Made by a program: the position numbers and the translations under genes
Part shown: positions 44,548 through 54,598 of the stretch, in pieces
Layout: each line of letters begins with the position of its first letter
Position numbering within the stretch: position 1 is the stretch's first letter
Source of the DNA: Neobacillus ginsengisoli
Lineage (GTDB): Bacteria; Bacillota; Bacilli; Bacillales_B; DSM-18226
Direction of reading: 5' to 3'
Assembly (NCBI RefSeq): GCF_030813055.1
Contig: NZ_JAUSTW010000004.1
Coordinates: forward strand, 186,001-250,000
DNA: 64,000 nucleotides
Notes under the pieces: generated by a model
Database searches by the model: none
Seen by the model: only the letters and a program-made list of their open reading frames with translations
What the model was told of the DNA's origin: nothing

Positions 44548-44578
44548 AATTTTTCAAAAATAAAAAAAGAGGTGTTTT

Positions 44579-46063
44579 ATGCAAAATACTGCTCAAAAAT
44601 CCGAAGTTACCTTAAAAGTAAATGCTCCTACTGAAGAACATCTGGAACGAAAGCTTAAAACCAGACATTTAACGATGATTGCCATCGGCGGGACGATCGG
44701 CACAGGGCTATTTTTGGCGAGTGGAACCACGATTCATGATGCCGGTCCCGGTGGTGCACTTGCCGCCTATCTCATTGCCGGAATCATGGTGTATTTCCTA
44801 ATGACAAGTCTTGCAGAAATGGCTGCCTTTATCCCGATTTCCGGTTCTTTCAGCACTTATACATCAAGGTTTGTTGATCCTTCCTTAGGTTTTGCTGTCG
44901 GCTGGAACTATTGGTACAACAATGCGATTATCCTTGCCCTGGAACTATCGTCATCATCATTAATTATGAAATATTGGCTTCCACATGTTCCGGGTATTGT
45001 TTGGAGTGCAAGCTTTCTTGTAATCATTTTTGCCTTAAATATTTTATCCGTTAAGGGATACGGAGAAGCAGAATTCTGGTTCTCAATTATCAAAGTCGTG
45101 ACGATTGTTGTTTTCATCGTAGTCGGATTATTAATGATCTTCGGAATTATGAGCGGTCATACCGGCGGATTTGCGAACCTGACAAAAGGTGAAGCGCCTT
45201 TCAAAGGAGGACTCTTATCCATTTTCAGTGTTTTTATGGTGGTCGGTTTTGCCTTCCAAGGAACGGAAATGGTTGGTGTCGCTGCCGGTGAAAGTGAAAA
45301 TCCTAGTAAGGACATGCCTAGATCGATCAGACAAATCTTTTGGCGAATTCTACTATTTTATGTTTTAGCGATTTTCATCATTGGTTGTTTAATCAGCTAT
45401 AAAGATCCGAATTTACTAAGCTCAGATGTATCGAATGTTGCAGTGAGTCCGTTTACCTTAGTTTTTAAACATGCAGGTTTTGCTTTTGCAGCAGCTGCAA
45501 TGAATGCGGTTATTCTTACATCCGTTTTATCTGCAGGAAACTCATCTTTATACGTTGGTTCTCGTGTCCTTTGGACATTGGCAGAAGAAGGTAAAGCACC
45601 GGCGTTCTTGAAAAAAGTTAGTAAAGGCGGAGTTCCGGTTAATGCAGTTTACTTAACTACAGCAATAGGAATGCTTTGCTTCCTTACCTCTCTTTTCGGT
45701 GACGGAACAGTTTATTCTTGGTTATTAAATGCTGCCGGTTTAGCTGGTTATATCTCTTGGTTAAGTATTTCGGTTACACACTTTCGCTTCCGTAAAGCAT
45801 ATGTTGCCCAGGGAAGAGATTTTAAAGATTTGCCATATGTAGCAAAATGGTTCCCATTAGGGCCAATTTTGGCAACAGTCCTATGTTTAGTCGCCACACT
45901 TGGAACAAATTATGGAGCATTTATTGGATCAAAGATTGATTGGTATGGAATCGCCGTATCCTATATTGGATTGCCATTATTCATAATCGGTTACTTAGGC
46001 CATAAGTTTGTCAAGAAAACAAAAATGGTAACCATCCAAGAGGCTGATTTCAGCCGCGAATAA
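44579..46063 (+). CDS. Amino-acid permease, AAT/LysP-like
   Basis: 494 aa, about 12 membrane segments. APC superfamily, amino-acid transporter (AAT) family: KTRHLTMIAIGGTIGTGLFLASG (substrate carboxylate-binding glycine loop), LAEMAAFIPISGSFSTYTSRF, FQGTEMVGVAAGESENP. Close in pattern to LysP-type permeases; no signature gives the substrate. AGAGGTG before ATG. Inside the operon it is the likely importer of the amino acid to be converted. Confidence 0.88.
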   Translation: MQNTAQKSEVTLKVNAPTEEHLERKLKTRHLTMIAIGGTIGTGLFLASGTTIHDAGPGGALAAYLIAGIMVYFLMTSLAEMAAFIPISGSFSTYTSRFVDPSLGFAVGWNYWYNNAIILALELSSSSLIMKYWLPHVPGIVWSASFLVIIFALNILSVKGYGEAEFWFSIIKVVTIVVFIVVGLLMIFGIMSGHTGGFANLTKGEAPFKGGLLSIFSVFMVVGFAFQGTEMVGVAAGESENPSKDMPRSIRQIFWRILLFYVLAIFIIGCLISYKDPNLLSSDVSNVAVSPFTLVFKHAGFAFAAAAMNAVILTSVLSAGNSSLYVGSRVLWTLAEEGKAPAFLKKVSKGGVPVNAVYLTTAIGMLCFLTSLFGDGTVYSWLLNAAGLAGYISWLSISVTHFRFRKAYVAQGRDFKDLPYVAKWFPLGPILATVLCLVATLGTNYGAFIGSKIDWYGIAVSYIGLPLFIIGYLGHKFVKKTKMVTIQEADFSRE

Positions 46064-46090
46064 GGTTATTTTTTAAGGGGGAATTGACTT

Positions 46091-46915
46091 ATGACTTATA
46101 CCAAAGAGATTAAAATTCGTTCTCTTCTGCATATCGAAGAGCTAGAGGATGTAAGAAGGCTCGAATGTAAAGTTTGGGGTGAAAACGACTCAATTCCTAC
46201 CCATCAAACCATTACCGCCGTCAAAAACGGCGGTTTGGTTTTGGGTGCTTATTACGAAGGACAATTAGTTGGATTCCAATACAGCTTCCCAGGATTCAAC
46301 GGGAAATCGGTCTATCTTTGCTCCCATGTTTTAGCTACCGATGCTGATTTTCGTAATAAAGGAATTGGTGAGAAATTAAAACTGGCTCAACGTGAGGAAG
46401 CACTAAAACTTGGATATTCACTCATTACCTGGACGTACGACCCATTAGAGAGTGTAAATGGGTACTTAAATATCGCAAAACTTGGCGGTGTTAGCTCTAC
46501 ATATATTGCCAATTGCTACGGAGAAATGGACGACCTGTTAAACAGCGGGATCCCAACTGATCGCTTTCTGGTCGAATGGCACCTTGAGCAGGAAAAAAGT
46601 GAGAGTAAAAAGGAGATCGAGATCGATTTTGCCATTGCAAACTCACTCGTACAATGGGATTTGAATAGGGAAGGATTCCCTATCCCTTCATCTACCCTTC
46701 CCCTTCCTAATCAAGATGTCAAACTTACCTTTGTGGCAGTTCCAAAGGCTTTCAGGGCAATAAGAAAAACAAATATCGAGGCAGCCGTTGAATGGCGCAT
46801 GAAAACAAGAGAGATATTTATACAACTGTTTCAACAAGGATGGGAGGTTACCGGTTTTATAAAGAATACTCAGCCTGACAGTCCCGTTCATTTCTATGTC
46901 TTGACGAAAAAATGA
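46091..46915 (+). CDS. GNAT acyltransferase, likely D-amino-acid N-succinyltransferase
   Basis: 274 aa. GNAT fold (about 1-170) with acyl-CoA loop [13 protein letters not shown], preceded by HVLATD. The large COG3375-like form with a C-terminal extension ending FYVLTKK is the type found beside menC-like racemase genes. Predicted to succinylate a D-amino acid with succinyl-CoA; this is inferred from the neighbours, not from the sequence. GGGG site before ATG. Confidence 0.8.
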   Translation: MTYTKEIKIRSLLHIEELEDVRRLECKVWGENDSIPTHQTITAVKNGGLVLGAYYEGQLVGFQYSFPGFNGKSVYLCSHVLATDADFRNKGIGEKLKLAQREEALKLGYSLITWTYDPLESVNGYLNIAKLGGVSSTYIANCYGEMDDLLNSGIPTDRFLVEWHLEQEKSESKKEIEIDFAIANSLVQWDLNREGFPIPSSTLPLPNQDVKLTFVAVPKAFRAIRKTNIEAAVEWRMKTREIFIQLFQQGWEVTGFIKNTQPDSPVHFYVLTKK

Positions 46916-46943
46916 ACCTAACGTGGAAAAGGAGAATTGTTAC

Positions 46944-48056
46944 ATGAAAATTAAGCAAGTTGTTTTACGGCATATGAAGATGGATCTGCTTCACCCTTTT
47001 ACGACGAGCTTTGGCACGGAATATGATCGGGATTTTATTCTTGTTGAAGTGATTAACGAAGATGGTGTTTCGGGCTGGGCAGAAAATGTGGCCATGCCTA
47101 CCCCTTATTATAATGAAGAAACAGTTAAAACTAACTGGCATATGCTGGAAGATTTTTTAATTCCGATTTTATTAAACAATGAAATTCAGCATCCCGATGA
47201 ACTTACAGAAAAACATTTCTCCCATATCCGCGGGAATTATATGGCGAAGGCTTCCTTGGAAATGGCTGTTTGGGATCTGTATGCAAGAGAGCAAAACGCT
47301 TCACTCTCAAGCATACTTGGCGGGACAAAACAGACAATTGATGTCGGCGTCAGTATCGGCATTAAAGATTCCATCGATGAGACGTTGGAAACAATTGAAG
47401 ACCGTCGTTTAGAAGGCTATAAACGTTTTAAATTAAAGATTAGGCCGGGCTGGGATGTTGAATTAATCGACAAAGTCCGGAAAGTATATCCGGATATTCC
47501 GCTCATGGCCGATGCCAATTCCGCCTATACGTTAGAAGACATGGACATGTTGACGGCTCTCGATGATTATAACTTAATGATGATTGAACAGCCTCTGGCT
47601 TACAACGATATTATTGATCACGCCGATCTCCAGGCCAGATTAAAAACACCGATTTGCTTGGATGAAAGCATCCATTCATTAGAGGATGCCAGAAAAGCAC
47701 TTAAATTAGGAAGCTGTAAGATTATCAATATTAAAATTGGCCGTGTGGGCGGTTTGACGCAAGCTAAGAAAATCCATGATTTTTGTCAGGAACGGAACGT
47801 GCCGCTTTGGTGCGGCGGCATGCTCGAGTCAGGCATCGGCAGAGCCCACAACATTGCGATCACTACCCTTCCTAACTTTACTCTCCCGGGTGATACGGCA
47901 AGCTCCGCTCTCTATTGGGCAGAGGATATTATTGAACCTGAAGTAACAGTTGAAAAAGGGATCATTACTGTTCCTACCTCACAGGGAATGGGGTACGAAC
48001 CAAGTTTAGAAAAAATCAAAAAGTATACAGTATACAGTAAATCTTATAATCTATAA
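46944..48056 (+). CDS. N-succinylamino-acid racemase / o-succinylbenzoate synthase family (enolase superfamily)
   Basis: 370 aa. Enolase-superfamily residues in order: catalytic Lys pair in [11 protein letters not shown] (about 160-170), metal Asp in MADANSAY, Glu in MIEQPL, Asp/Glu in CLDESIH and the second catalytic Lys in NIKIGRVGG. Members make o-succinylbenzoate for menaquinone, racemise N-succinylamino acids, or both. No men genes are near, and GNAT and M20 neighbours favour the racemase role. ATG 46944 follows AAAAGGAG. Last gene of the operon. Confidence 0.87.
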   Translation: MKIKQVVLRHMKMDLLHPFTTSFGTEYDRDFILVEVINEDGVSGWAENVAMPTPYYNEETVKTNWHMLEDFLIPILLNNEIQHPDELTEKHFSHIRGNYMAKASLEMAVWDLYAREQNASLSSILGGTKQTIDVGVSIGIKDSIDETLETIEDRRLEGYKRFKLKIRPGWDVELIDKVRKVYPDIPLMADANSAYTLEDMDMLTALDDYNLMMIEQPLAYNDIIDHADLQARLKTPICLDESIHSLEDARKALKLGSCKIINIKIGRVGGLTQAKKIHDFCQERNVPLWCGGMLESGIGRAHNIAITTLPNFTLPGDTASSALYWAEDIIEPEVTVEKGIITVPTSQGMGYEPSLEKIKKYTVYSKSYNL

Positions 48057-48057
48057 T

Positions 48058-48094
48058 AAAAGCCAGGTTTCCTTTTTGGAGCCTGGCTTTATCG
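48058..48094 (+). terminator. Terminator of the racemase operon
   Basis: AAAGCCAGG / CCTGGCTTT hairpin followed by ATCG; weak T-tract. Confidence 0.6.
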
Positions 48095-48141
48095 TCTTCC
48101 TACATGACCCACTTTAATTCCTTCCGATTATGATTTATGAG

Positions 48142-48945
48142 TTATATGAAGGAATCTAATGAAAAACCATTTGTTTCAAAAGTTTGCCGCATGCGGAGAA
48201 TCGCTTTGGAATGGATTTGAGAAATCCTTCCTTTAGTAAGATTCATGACTTCAGCTATTTCTACCTGAGAAAGTCCCTCGTTATAAAATAACGAGATAAC
48301 CAGCCTTTCTTTTTCAGACATCTTATCAATACATGAAGCGATCATTTTCCGAAATTCTACCATTTGAATTTGTCTTTCCAGCGTTATTAATTTATCATCT
48401 GTAATCAGATCGAGTCTGCTTTCCTTTTTCCCTTCATCTTCATTTGCATTCAATGGTTCATTCAGAGAGAGCAAAGTTGACATTGACAAAGCAGATATTG
48501 CTTGATCTACTTCTTCCAGCGGCAAATTTAAAAAATGACTAAGTTCTTCTTCGGTAGGTGATCTCATCAAAGTTTGTTCCAAACTGCGAAAGGCATTATT
48601 TAATTTTTTGGCTTTCTCTCTTACCCCGCGCGGTATCCAATCCATCTGGCGAATTCCATCCAACATCGCTCCTTTTATCCGCCACAGTCCATAGGTTTCG
48701 AATTGAAACCCTTTCTGATAGTCGAATTTTTGAATCGCCTCGATTAAACCAATATAACCTAATCCAATCAAGTCCTCCTTAGGAATTATCCGGTGTGGGA
48801 TACTTAGGCTCAGCCGTCTGGCCATTTGCTCTACCAAATGTACATATTGTTTTACGAGATTTTCCTGTGATTTTAAATCGTGGTTCTCCCGATACGTCCT
48901 CCATAAAAAATAATGCGGAATAGTCTCTTTGATAGCAGGTCTCAA
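48142..48945 (-). CDS. sigD: SigD (FliA-type) flagellar sigma factor
   Basis: 267 aa. Region 2 with QYVHLVEQMARRL, LIGLGYIGLIEAIQKFD and FETYGLWRIKGAMLDGIRQMDWIPRGVR, region 3, and region 4 HTH LSQVEIAEVMNLTKGRISQIHSKA. The DGIRxxDWIPR stretch is diagnostic for FliA/SigD. Drives late motility genes and autolysins. TTG start at 48945 with AGGAGGG seven bases upstream. Last gene of the flagellar operon, as in B. subtilis, but no swrB follows and no che genes precede. Confidence 0.95.
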   Translation of the reverse strand: MRPAIKETIPHYFLWRTYRENHDLKSQENLVKQYVHLVEQMARRLSLSIPHRIIPKEDLIGLGYIGLIEAIQKFDYQKGFQFETYGLWRIKGAMLDGIRQMDWIPRGVREKAKKLNNAFRSLEQTLMRSPTEEELSHFLNLPLEEVDQAISALSMSTLLSLNEPLNANEDEGKKESRLDLITDDKLITLERQIQMVEFRKMIASCIDKMSEKERLVISLFYNEGLSQVEIAEVMNLTKGRISQIHSKAILRMRQTFETNGFSLDSFI

Positions 48946-48948
48946 GTG

Positions 48949-49335
48949 TTATCCCTCCTGGTTTTCCGATGTCCATGTTTGGATGGCTTTTGCGATTTTT
49001 TCAGGTCCTAATGTACGGTCGCCATTATGTAACAAGTCTAGAGGGAGTGATTGGAATGATTGTTCGCCCAATTCCACTTTCTCAATTGGGGATTTCCCAT
49101 CTCCCACTTTGCTTGTTTCTACTTCATTTTGTTGTTGAACTAAATCGGAGTTTTTCTTTGTTACCATATGCTGCAAAACCAATTGCAGCATATTGCCCAC
49201 TATAAAGAAGAGGAGAAAACCTATACCCGCTCTGATCAAGGACGTTAGCAAAGTATTGTTCATAAACGAAAAAATGTAGGTTAACAAAAATGCGATGAAA
49301 CCTAATATTGCATTAACTCCCCAATTCGCTTTCAT
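48949..49335 (-). CDS. Hypothetical membrane protein between flhG and sigD
   Basis: 128 aa from ATG 49335 (GGAGGTCC upstream). Two membrane segments (about 8-28 and 33-56: NAILGFIAFLLTYIFSFM, LIRAGIGFLLFFIVGNML), then a polar cytosolic-looking tail with LGPEKIAKAIQTW, which resembles the short C-terminal motif of flagellar or sigma-linked small proteins but is not recognised. It occupies the place where B. subtilis has cheBAWCD. Stop is four bases before the sigD start, so translation is coupled. Confidence 0.75.
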   Translation of the reverse strand: MKANWGVNAILGFIAFLLTYIFSFMNNTLLTSLIRAGIGFLLFFIVGNMLQLVLQHMVTKKNSDLVQQQNEVETSKVGDGKSPIEKVELGEQSFQSLPLDLLHNGDRTLGPEKIAKAIQTWTSENQEG

Positions 49336-49350
49336 ATGGACCTCCAAATA

Positions 49351-50232
49351 TCACGATTTACCCAAAAACAAAATTTTTTCAAAAAACCCTCGAATCCCTT
49401 TTGTAGCAATAGAAGAAGTTTCGTCAATATCAGGCAGATAAGAACACACAATTTGTTTGATGTTTTTTGATGCTTCACAGTAAGGATAGGAAACGATAAA
49501 TGGGATTTGCAATTTTACGGACTGCCTTACATGGACATCCTCCATTAGAAACCCGATTGTTTTCAACTTCAAATTTAAAAAATTACTACATGCATTTTTT
49601 AAAGCTCTAGAAGTTTCTACCGCTTCTCGGTAGGTATGAGAGCGATTAACTACCAAACGGAATATTGGCGCTTGTTTGCTAACCTGAAATACAGTCTTCA
49701 TCACGGCGTAAGAATCGGCAATGGCAGTTGGCTCTGGTGTGGTGACCATAATGGTTTCGTCTGAAGCTACAATAATATCAACAAGCTCCTTTGAGATTCC
49801 TGCACCAGTGTCAAGTAATATATAGTCAACATAAGATTGAAGCTCTTGAATCTGAGCCCAAAAAAAGGAGATCGTTTCTTGATCTAATTTCACTAGATCT
49901 TGAATCTCGATTCCTCCGGATATATATTCAATACCCTCGGTGCCTTTTTCCAAAACACCCCATATTGATTTCTTCTTATATAGGACATCTGCTAGACTGC
50001 TTCTCGGTGAATTTCCCATGAGAATATTTATATTGGCGGTTGACAAATCTAAATCCAACACGATGACTTTCTTGCCAACGGCTTTTAAGCCTAAAGCAAA
50101 GTTAAGGGTAAAATTTGATTTGCCAACTCCCCCTTTTCCACTCGTAATCGTAATCACTCGAGAGGAATGAATTTCTTGCTGTTGAACATTAAATCGATGC
50201 ATATATTCTCTTAGACTTTGTGCTTGATCCAT
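49351..50232 (-). CDS. flhG: FlhG (YlxH/FleN), MinD-like ATPase
   Basis: 293 aa. N-terminal DQAQSLREYM is the FlhF-activating motif; deviant Walker A ITSGKGGVGKSNF (about 27-39), VLDLDLSTANINI, and DYILLDTGAGIS. Controls flagellar number and place with FlhF in rod-shaped bacteria. Directly after flhF. Confidence 0.94.
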   Translation of the reverse strand: MDQAQSLREYMHRFNVQQQEIHSSRVITITSGKGGVGKSNFTLNFALGLKAVGKKVIVLDLDLSTANINILMGNSPRSSLADVLYKKKSIWGVLEKGTEGIEYISGGIEIQDLVKLDQETISFFWAQIQELQSYVDYILLDTGAGISKELVDIIVASDETIMVTTPEPTAIADSYAVMKTVFQVSKQAPIFRLVVNRSHTYREAVETSRALKNACSNFLNLKLKTIGFLMEDVHVRQSVKLQIPFIVSYPYCEASKNIKQIVCSYLPDIDETSSIATKGIRGFFEKILFLGKS

Positions 50233-50236
50233 TTTC

Positions 50237-51502
50237 TTATTCCTCTCCTACTAGGTATCTCGCAAGCAATGCAGCATCGATTAATGTGATATCCTCTGGA
50301 ACACTTTGTCCATTGGTGATATACGCTATTTGATAGGGATATTTATAAGCAATATTGAGAATTGAACCATAACTAGTAGTTTCATCAATTTTAGTCAAAA
50401 TAAGTTTTTTGATAGGGCTATCCAAAAACTCATTCAACATAATTTGCATATCTTCAAACTTTGTGGTCAAGCTTAAAACCAAATAATTATCACTCTTAAG
50501 TGGATGATTTAAAAATTCATTAATGGATTCGCGGTTTTTTGCTTCTTTGTAATTTCGCCCTGTCGTATCCATATAGATTAGATCGTAGTTTACTAGTTTA
50601 TTTAGTGCCTTCTCTAGTTCATCCGCAGAACGAACCACTTCAATTGGCACATTCAAAATCCCTGCATACGTTTTTAGTTGTTCAACCGCAGCAATTCGAT
50701 AAACATCAGTAGTAATCATCGCTACTTTGCGCTTTTGTTTTAACACTTGTTCTGTAGCAAGTTTAGCGATTGATGTGGTTTTTCCGACACCAGTAGGTCC
50801 AATCACATTGATCATTCGCGTGAGCTCGTGGACCGTGTTTGAAACAGGAATTCGCTTTTCAATAATTCCTTGAATAATAGAGTAAATTTCTTTTTTTATC
50901 ACGTCATCTTGTAAATTGGTCAACGACTCATATTTTTTTATTACCTCGCCGATAATATGTTCGATAACTTCATCATCAACACCCTGTTTTTTCATACGGT
51001 TCACGCTAGATGCTAATCCAGAAGGCAGAGCATTTTCCTGTTTAGATTCCATCATAAATGTCATCATTATTTTCCGCATATGCTGTAGTTCATCAAGTAA
51101 TACATTTTCGTTTTCCTTTTCCTTGGTCACAGATGTTGAAGAAACGGTTTTTTCCGTTACTCCTGACGATTTAGAATAATAATTATAAAGGTTTTGATGC
51201 TTCTTATGAAAAACAGATGGATTATTCTCAATCTCTTTGGTAATCCTCGTATTATTCTTTAGCTCATGGAAGTTATTTCTATCATTCTCTTTTTGTTCTA
51301 ATCCAAAAGTAGTTCCCTTTTGAGAACCTCCATTTTCAATTGAATAGGCTGTAACTTCATATTTTTGTTTCGTAAATAACCCAAACACCCCGCCTGTTTT
51401 TATCGCTCTGGTGTTCACGATAATGGCATTCTCCCCTAATTGCTGCCGCACCATTTTTAAAGCATGGGGCATGGTATCGCCAATGATTTTTTTTGTTTTC
51501 AT
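50237..51502 (-). CDS. flhF: FlhF, SRP-type GTPase of flagellar placement
   Basis: 421 aa, longer than the 366 aa of B. subtilis. N-terminal basic B-domain (MKTKKIIGDTMPHALKMVRQQLGENAIIVNTR), a long polar linker (about 70-160), then NG domain with G1 GPTGVGKTTSIAKLA (about 233-247), DVYRIAAVEQLKTYA, DTTGRN and LTKIDETTSYGS. The extra length is in the linker. Overlaps the flhA stop by four bases. Confidence 0.94.
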   Translation of the reverse strand: MKTKKIIGDTMPHALKMVRQQLGENAIIVNTRAIKTGGVFGLFTKQKYEVTAYSIENGGSQKGTTFGLEQKENDRNNFHELKNNTRITKEIENNPSVFHKKHQNLYNYYSKSSGVTEKTVSSTSVTKEKENENVLLDELQHMRKIMMTFMMESKQENALPSGLASSVNRMKKQGVDDEVIEHIIGEVIKKYESLTNLQDDVIKKEIYSIIQGIIEKRIPVSNTVHELTRMINVIGPTGVGKTTSIAKLATEQVLKQKRKVAMITTDVYRIAAVEQLKTYAGILNVPIEVVRSADELEKALNKLVNYDLIYMDTTGRNYKEAKNRESINEFLNHPLKSDNYLVLSLTTKFEDMQIMLNEFLDSPIKKLILTKIDETTSYGSILNIAYKYPYQIAYITNGQSVPEDITLIDAALLARYLVGEE

Positions 51503-53532
51503 ATGTTCACCACTCCTATACTTTGGATCTCAATATCAGGCTCCAGCTCTGTATATGCAAGAACTGGTACAGATGGCATGATTTTATCCACAAACTGTTT
51601 CAAATACATCCGAATCGATGGCGAGGTTAGAAAAATAGGCTGACTACCAGCTTTAACAACCCGCTCAATTTGTTCTTTCAATACCTCTGTAATCTTCCTA
51701 GACATTTGTGGATCCATCGAAAGATAATAAACCCCTGCTTCGGTTTGTTGAATAGAATCGGAAATACCTTTCTCCAAAGTGGCACCCGCTGTTAAAACAT
51801 TAATAACGCCTTCCTCGACATATTGCTCCGTAATTTGCCGAGTTAGAGACTGTCGCACATATTCGGTTAAAACTCTCGGTTCCTTTGTATAGACTGCGAA
51901 GTCTGCCAATGTTTCAAAAATTGCCGCTAAATCCCGAATCGAGATCTGTTCACGAAGAAGATTCTGAAGAACCTTCTGGATTTCACCTACTGACAATAAG
52001 TTTGGAACGAGCTCATCCACTAAATTAGGATGGGTTTCTTTTAGGTTATCAACTAATTCCTTTGTTTCCTCTCTGCGCAACAGCTGGTAGGTATATCGTT
52101 TTAATACCTCTGTTAGATGAGTCGCAATTACGGATGGCGGGTCAACAATCATATATCCTAAAAGCTCTGCTCTCTGTTTCACCTCTATGCTCACCCAAAT
52201 TGCAGGAAGTCCAAAGGCAGGCTCAACCACCTGAATCCCCTCGATACCTTCATCATCAACACCTTGATTCATGGCAAGGAAATGATCGAGATAGACTTCT
52301 CCGGAAGCGATTTTGTTGCCCCGGAATTTTAAAACATACTGATTTGGTGGTAATTGTAAATTATCCCTAATCCGGATAGTGGGGATGACTATACCTAATT
52401 CAATGGCAAATTGCCTGCGGATCATCACAATACGATCGAGAATATCTCCGCCTTGTTTTTGATCAGCCAATGGAATTAACCCATACCCTATCTCCAATTC
52501 CAACGTATCAAGTTGAAGTAAGTTAACCACTTTTTCTGGGTTACGAATATCTTCTTCCACATTCTCCATTTCTACTTGTTCCTTGCGGAGATCCTCTTGT
52601 TTCATATTCCTTTGCATGGTATAGGAACTAAACACTAGCACACCGGCCACAGGCAGCGTCAGGAAAATTCCAATCGGTGTAAATATACCAAGCAGCATGA
52701 TCATTCCTGCAACGATATATAGCAGCATAGGGTTATTAAAGAGTTGCTTCGTAATGTCTGAACCCAAATTACCATCAGAAGCGGCACGGGTAACCGTAAT
52801 CCCTGTCGCGGTCGAAATGAGTAAAGCTGGGACTTGGCTAACCAGTCCATCCCCTACAGATAAAAGCGTGAAGGTACTTGCAGATTCAGCAAAACTCATA
52901 CCATGAATAACGATGCCGATTGCGAATCCACCAATTACATTGATTAGAAGGATAATAATCCCAGCAACGGCATCCCCTTTAACAAATTTACTGGCTCCAT
53001 CCATCGCTCCGTAAAAATCGGATTCCTGCTCGATTTTTTTGCGGCGTTCACGGGCCTCTTGCTCACTTAGTAATCCAGCGTTCATATCGGCATCAATACT
53101 CATTTGCTTTCCTGGCATTGCATCCAATGTAAAACGGGCAGCCACTTCCGCTACCCTTTCCGACCCTTTGGTTATTACAATGAATTGAATAACAACAAGA
53201 ATCAAGAAAACGACAAAACCAACAACTGGGTTTCCTCCAATTACAAATGAACCAAACGTCTCGATTACTTTTCCCCCATCCGCTTTTGATAGGATGGAAC
53301 GAGTCGTAGACACATTTAGGGCTAAACGAAATAAGGTTGTAAGTAATATTGCTGTTGGAAAAATAGAGAAATCCAACGGTTCTTTTGTATTCATGGCTAC
53401 CAACAAGATCATCATTGATACACTTATGTTAATAATTAATAGAAAATCCAATAGTATTGTTGGCAGAGGAATGATCATCATAGAAACAATTAATATAACA
53501 ACAATAAGTACGGAAAAATCCTTTGTTTTCAT
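51499..53532 (-). CDS. flhA: FlhA, flagellar type III export gate
   Basis: 677 aa, same as B. subtilis. About eight membrane segments in the first half, the FHIPEP-type loop DAMPGKQMSIDADMNAGLL (about 150-168), then a cytosolic domain with docking sites for chaperone-substrate complexes. Overlaps flhB by four bases. Confidence 0.97.
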   Translation of the reverse strand: MKTKDFSVLIVVILIVSMMIIPLPTILLDFLLIINISVSMMILLVAMNTKEPLDFSIFPTAILLTTLFRLALNVSTTRSILSKADGGKVIETFGSFVIGGNPVVGFVVFLILVVIQFIVITKGSERVAEVAARFTLDAMPGKQMSIDADMNAGLLSEQEARERRKKIEQESDFYGAMDGASKFVKGDAVAGIIILLINVIGGFAIGIVIHGMSFAESASTFTLLSVGDGLVSQVPALLISTATGITVTRAASDGNLGSDITKQLFNNPMLLYIVAGMIMLLGIFTPIGIFLTLPVAGVLVFSSYTMQRNMKQEDLRKEQVEMENVEEDIRNPEKVVNLLQLDTLELEIGYGLIPLADQKQGGDILDRIVMIRRQFAIELGIVIPTIRIRDNLQLPPNQYVLKFRGNKIASGEVYLDHFLAMNQGVDDEGIEGIQVVEPAFGLPAIWVSIEVKQRAELLGYMIVDPPSVIATHLTEVLKRYTYQLLRREETKELVDNLKETHPNLVDELVPNLLSVGEIQKVLQNLLREQISIRDLAAIFETLADFAVYTKEPRVLTEYVRQSLTRQITEQYVEEGVINVLTAGATLEKGISDSIQQTEAGVYYLSMDPQMSRKITEVLKEQIERVVKAGSQPIFLTSPSIRMYLKQFVDKIMPSVPVLAYTELEPDIEIQSIGVVNI

Positions 53533-54596
53533 GCCATCATCCCCTTATACCGACCTTCTTGATAGTAAACATACGCCAAAATCTCTCCTATCGCATTGAA
53601 CATCTCTTCAGGAATCGGCTCCCCGATTTCCACTGCTGCAAACAGTGTACGAGCCAACGGTCGATTTTCTACCGTCATGATTTTATGTTCTTTTGCGATT
53701 TCTTTTATTTTTAAGGCTATATGGTCTTTTCCTTTTGCGATTACTTCTGGAGCATCCATCGTATCAAAATCATAGCGAATCGCGACTGCAAAATGGGTAG
53801 GATTGGTAATTACCACATCAGCCTTTGGCACCTCTTGGATCATTCGATTCATGGCCAATTGCCGTTGTTTCGCTCTCCTTTTTCCTTTGATTACGGGATC
53901 TCCTTCCATTTTTTTATGTTCATCTTTGATTTCCTGTTTAGACATTCTGAGTTTTTTTTCGTAATCAAACCTTTGATATAAATAATCTGCTACCGCTAGA
54001 ACAAACAAACAGCTGGATACTACGATTCCTATTTGAATTAGAAGAGAGCCTATAAGTCTAGAAGAATCCCAAATGTTTTTTTCGCCTAGCAAAAACAATT
54101 CGTTTTTCTGGTTCCAAATCATCAAACCAGCGATGCTGGAAGTAATCACAATTTTCAATATTGATTTAATTAATTCAACCACTGACCGAAGGGAAAATAG
54201 GTTTTGTGCACCTTTTAGTGGATTAATTTTATCAAAATTTATTTTCAAGCTTCCGAGATTGAAGATAAATCCAACTTGCGCAAAATTTGCAATAAGACCA
54301 GCTGCCAGTACTACAGCAAAAATAGGTGCAATCAGCTTAGTAACATCCCATAATAATTGATTAAATAGGAGCTGGGTGCTTGAAATTGAAATATTCCATA
54401 GCAAATATTCCTGAAAACAATGACGATATATATTCATGCACCCTTCTATTAGATTTTTTCCACCGATCAATAAAAAAGAGAAACATAACAGCAATGTTAG
54501 AGAAGATGAAACCTCCGAACTCTTTGCGATTTGCCCTTTTTTTCTTGCCTCTCTCCGTTTGTGGGGGGTTGCTTTTTCCGTTTTTTCTCCAGACAT
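53529..54596 (-). CDS. flhB: FlhB, export-apparatus specificity switch
   Basis: 355 aa. N-terminal EKTEKATPHKRREARKKGQIAKS, four membrane segments, and the self-cleaving NPTH motif in VVITNPTHFAVAIRYD (about 262-277). Cleavage switches export from rod/hook to filament proteins. The hook-length ruler FliK that acts on it is not in this cluster. Confidence 0.97.
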   Translation of the reverse strand: MSGEKTEKATPHKRREARKKGQIAKSSEVSSSLTLLLCFSFLLIGGKNLIEGCMNIYRHCFQEYLLWNISISSTQLLFNQLLWDVTKLIAPIFAVVLAAGLIANFAQVGFIFNLGSLKINFDKINPLKGAQNLFSLRSVVELIKSILKIVITSSIAGLMIWNQKNELFLLGEKNIWDSSRLIGSLLIQIGIVVSSCLFVLAVADYLYQRFDYEKKLRMSKQEIKDEHKKMEGDPVIKGKRRAKQRQLAMNRMIQEVPKADVVITNPTHFAVAIRYDFDTMDAPEVIAKGKDHIALKIKEIAKEHKIMTVENRPLARTLFAAVEIGEPIPEEMFNAIGEILAYVYYQEGRYKGMMA

Positions 54597-54598
54597 GT

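Noticed and set aside
46923..48056. Naming the last operon gene menC (menaquinone synthesis).
   Set aside because: No other men genes nearby, while acyltransferase and deacylase neighbours favour the racemase role; left unnamed.
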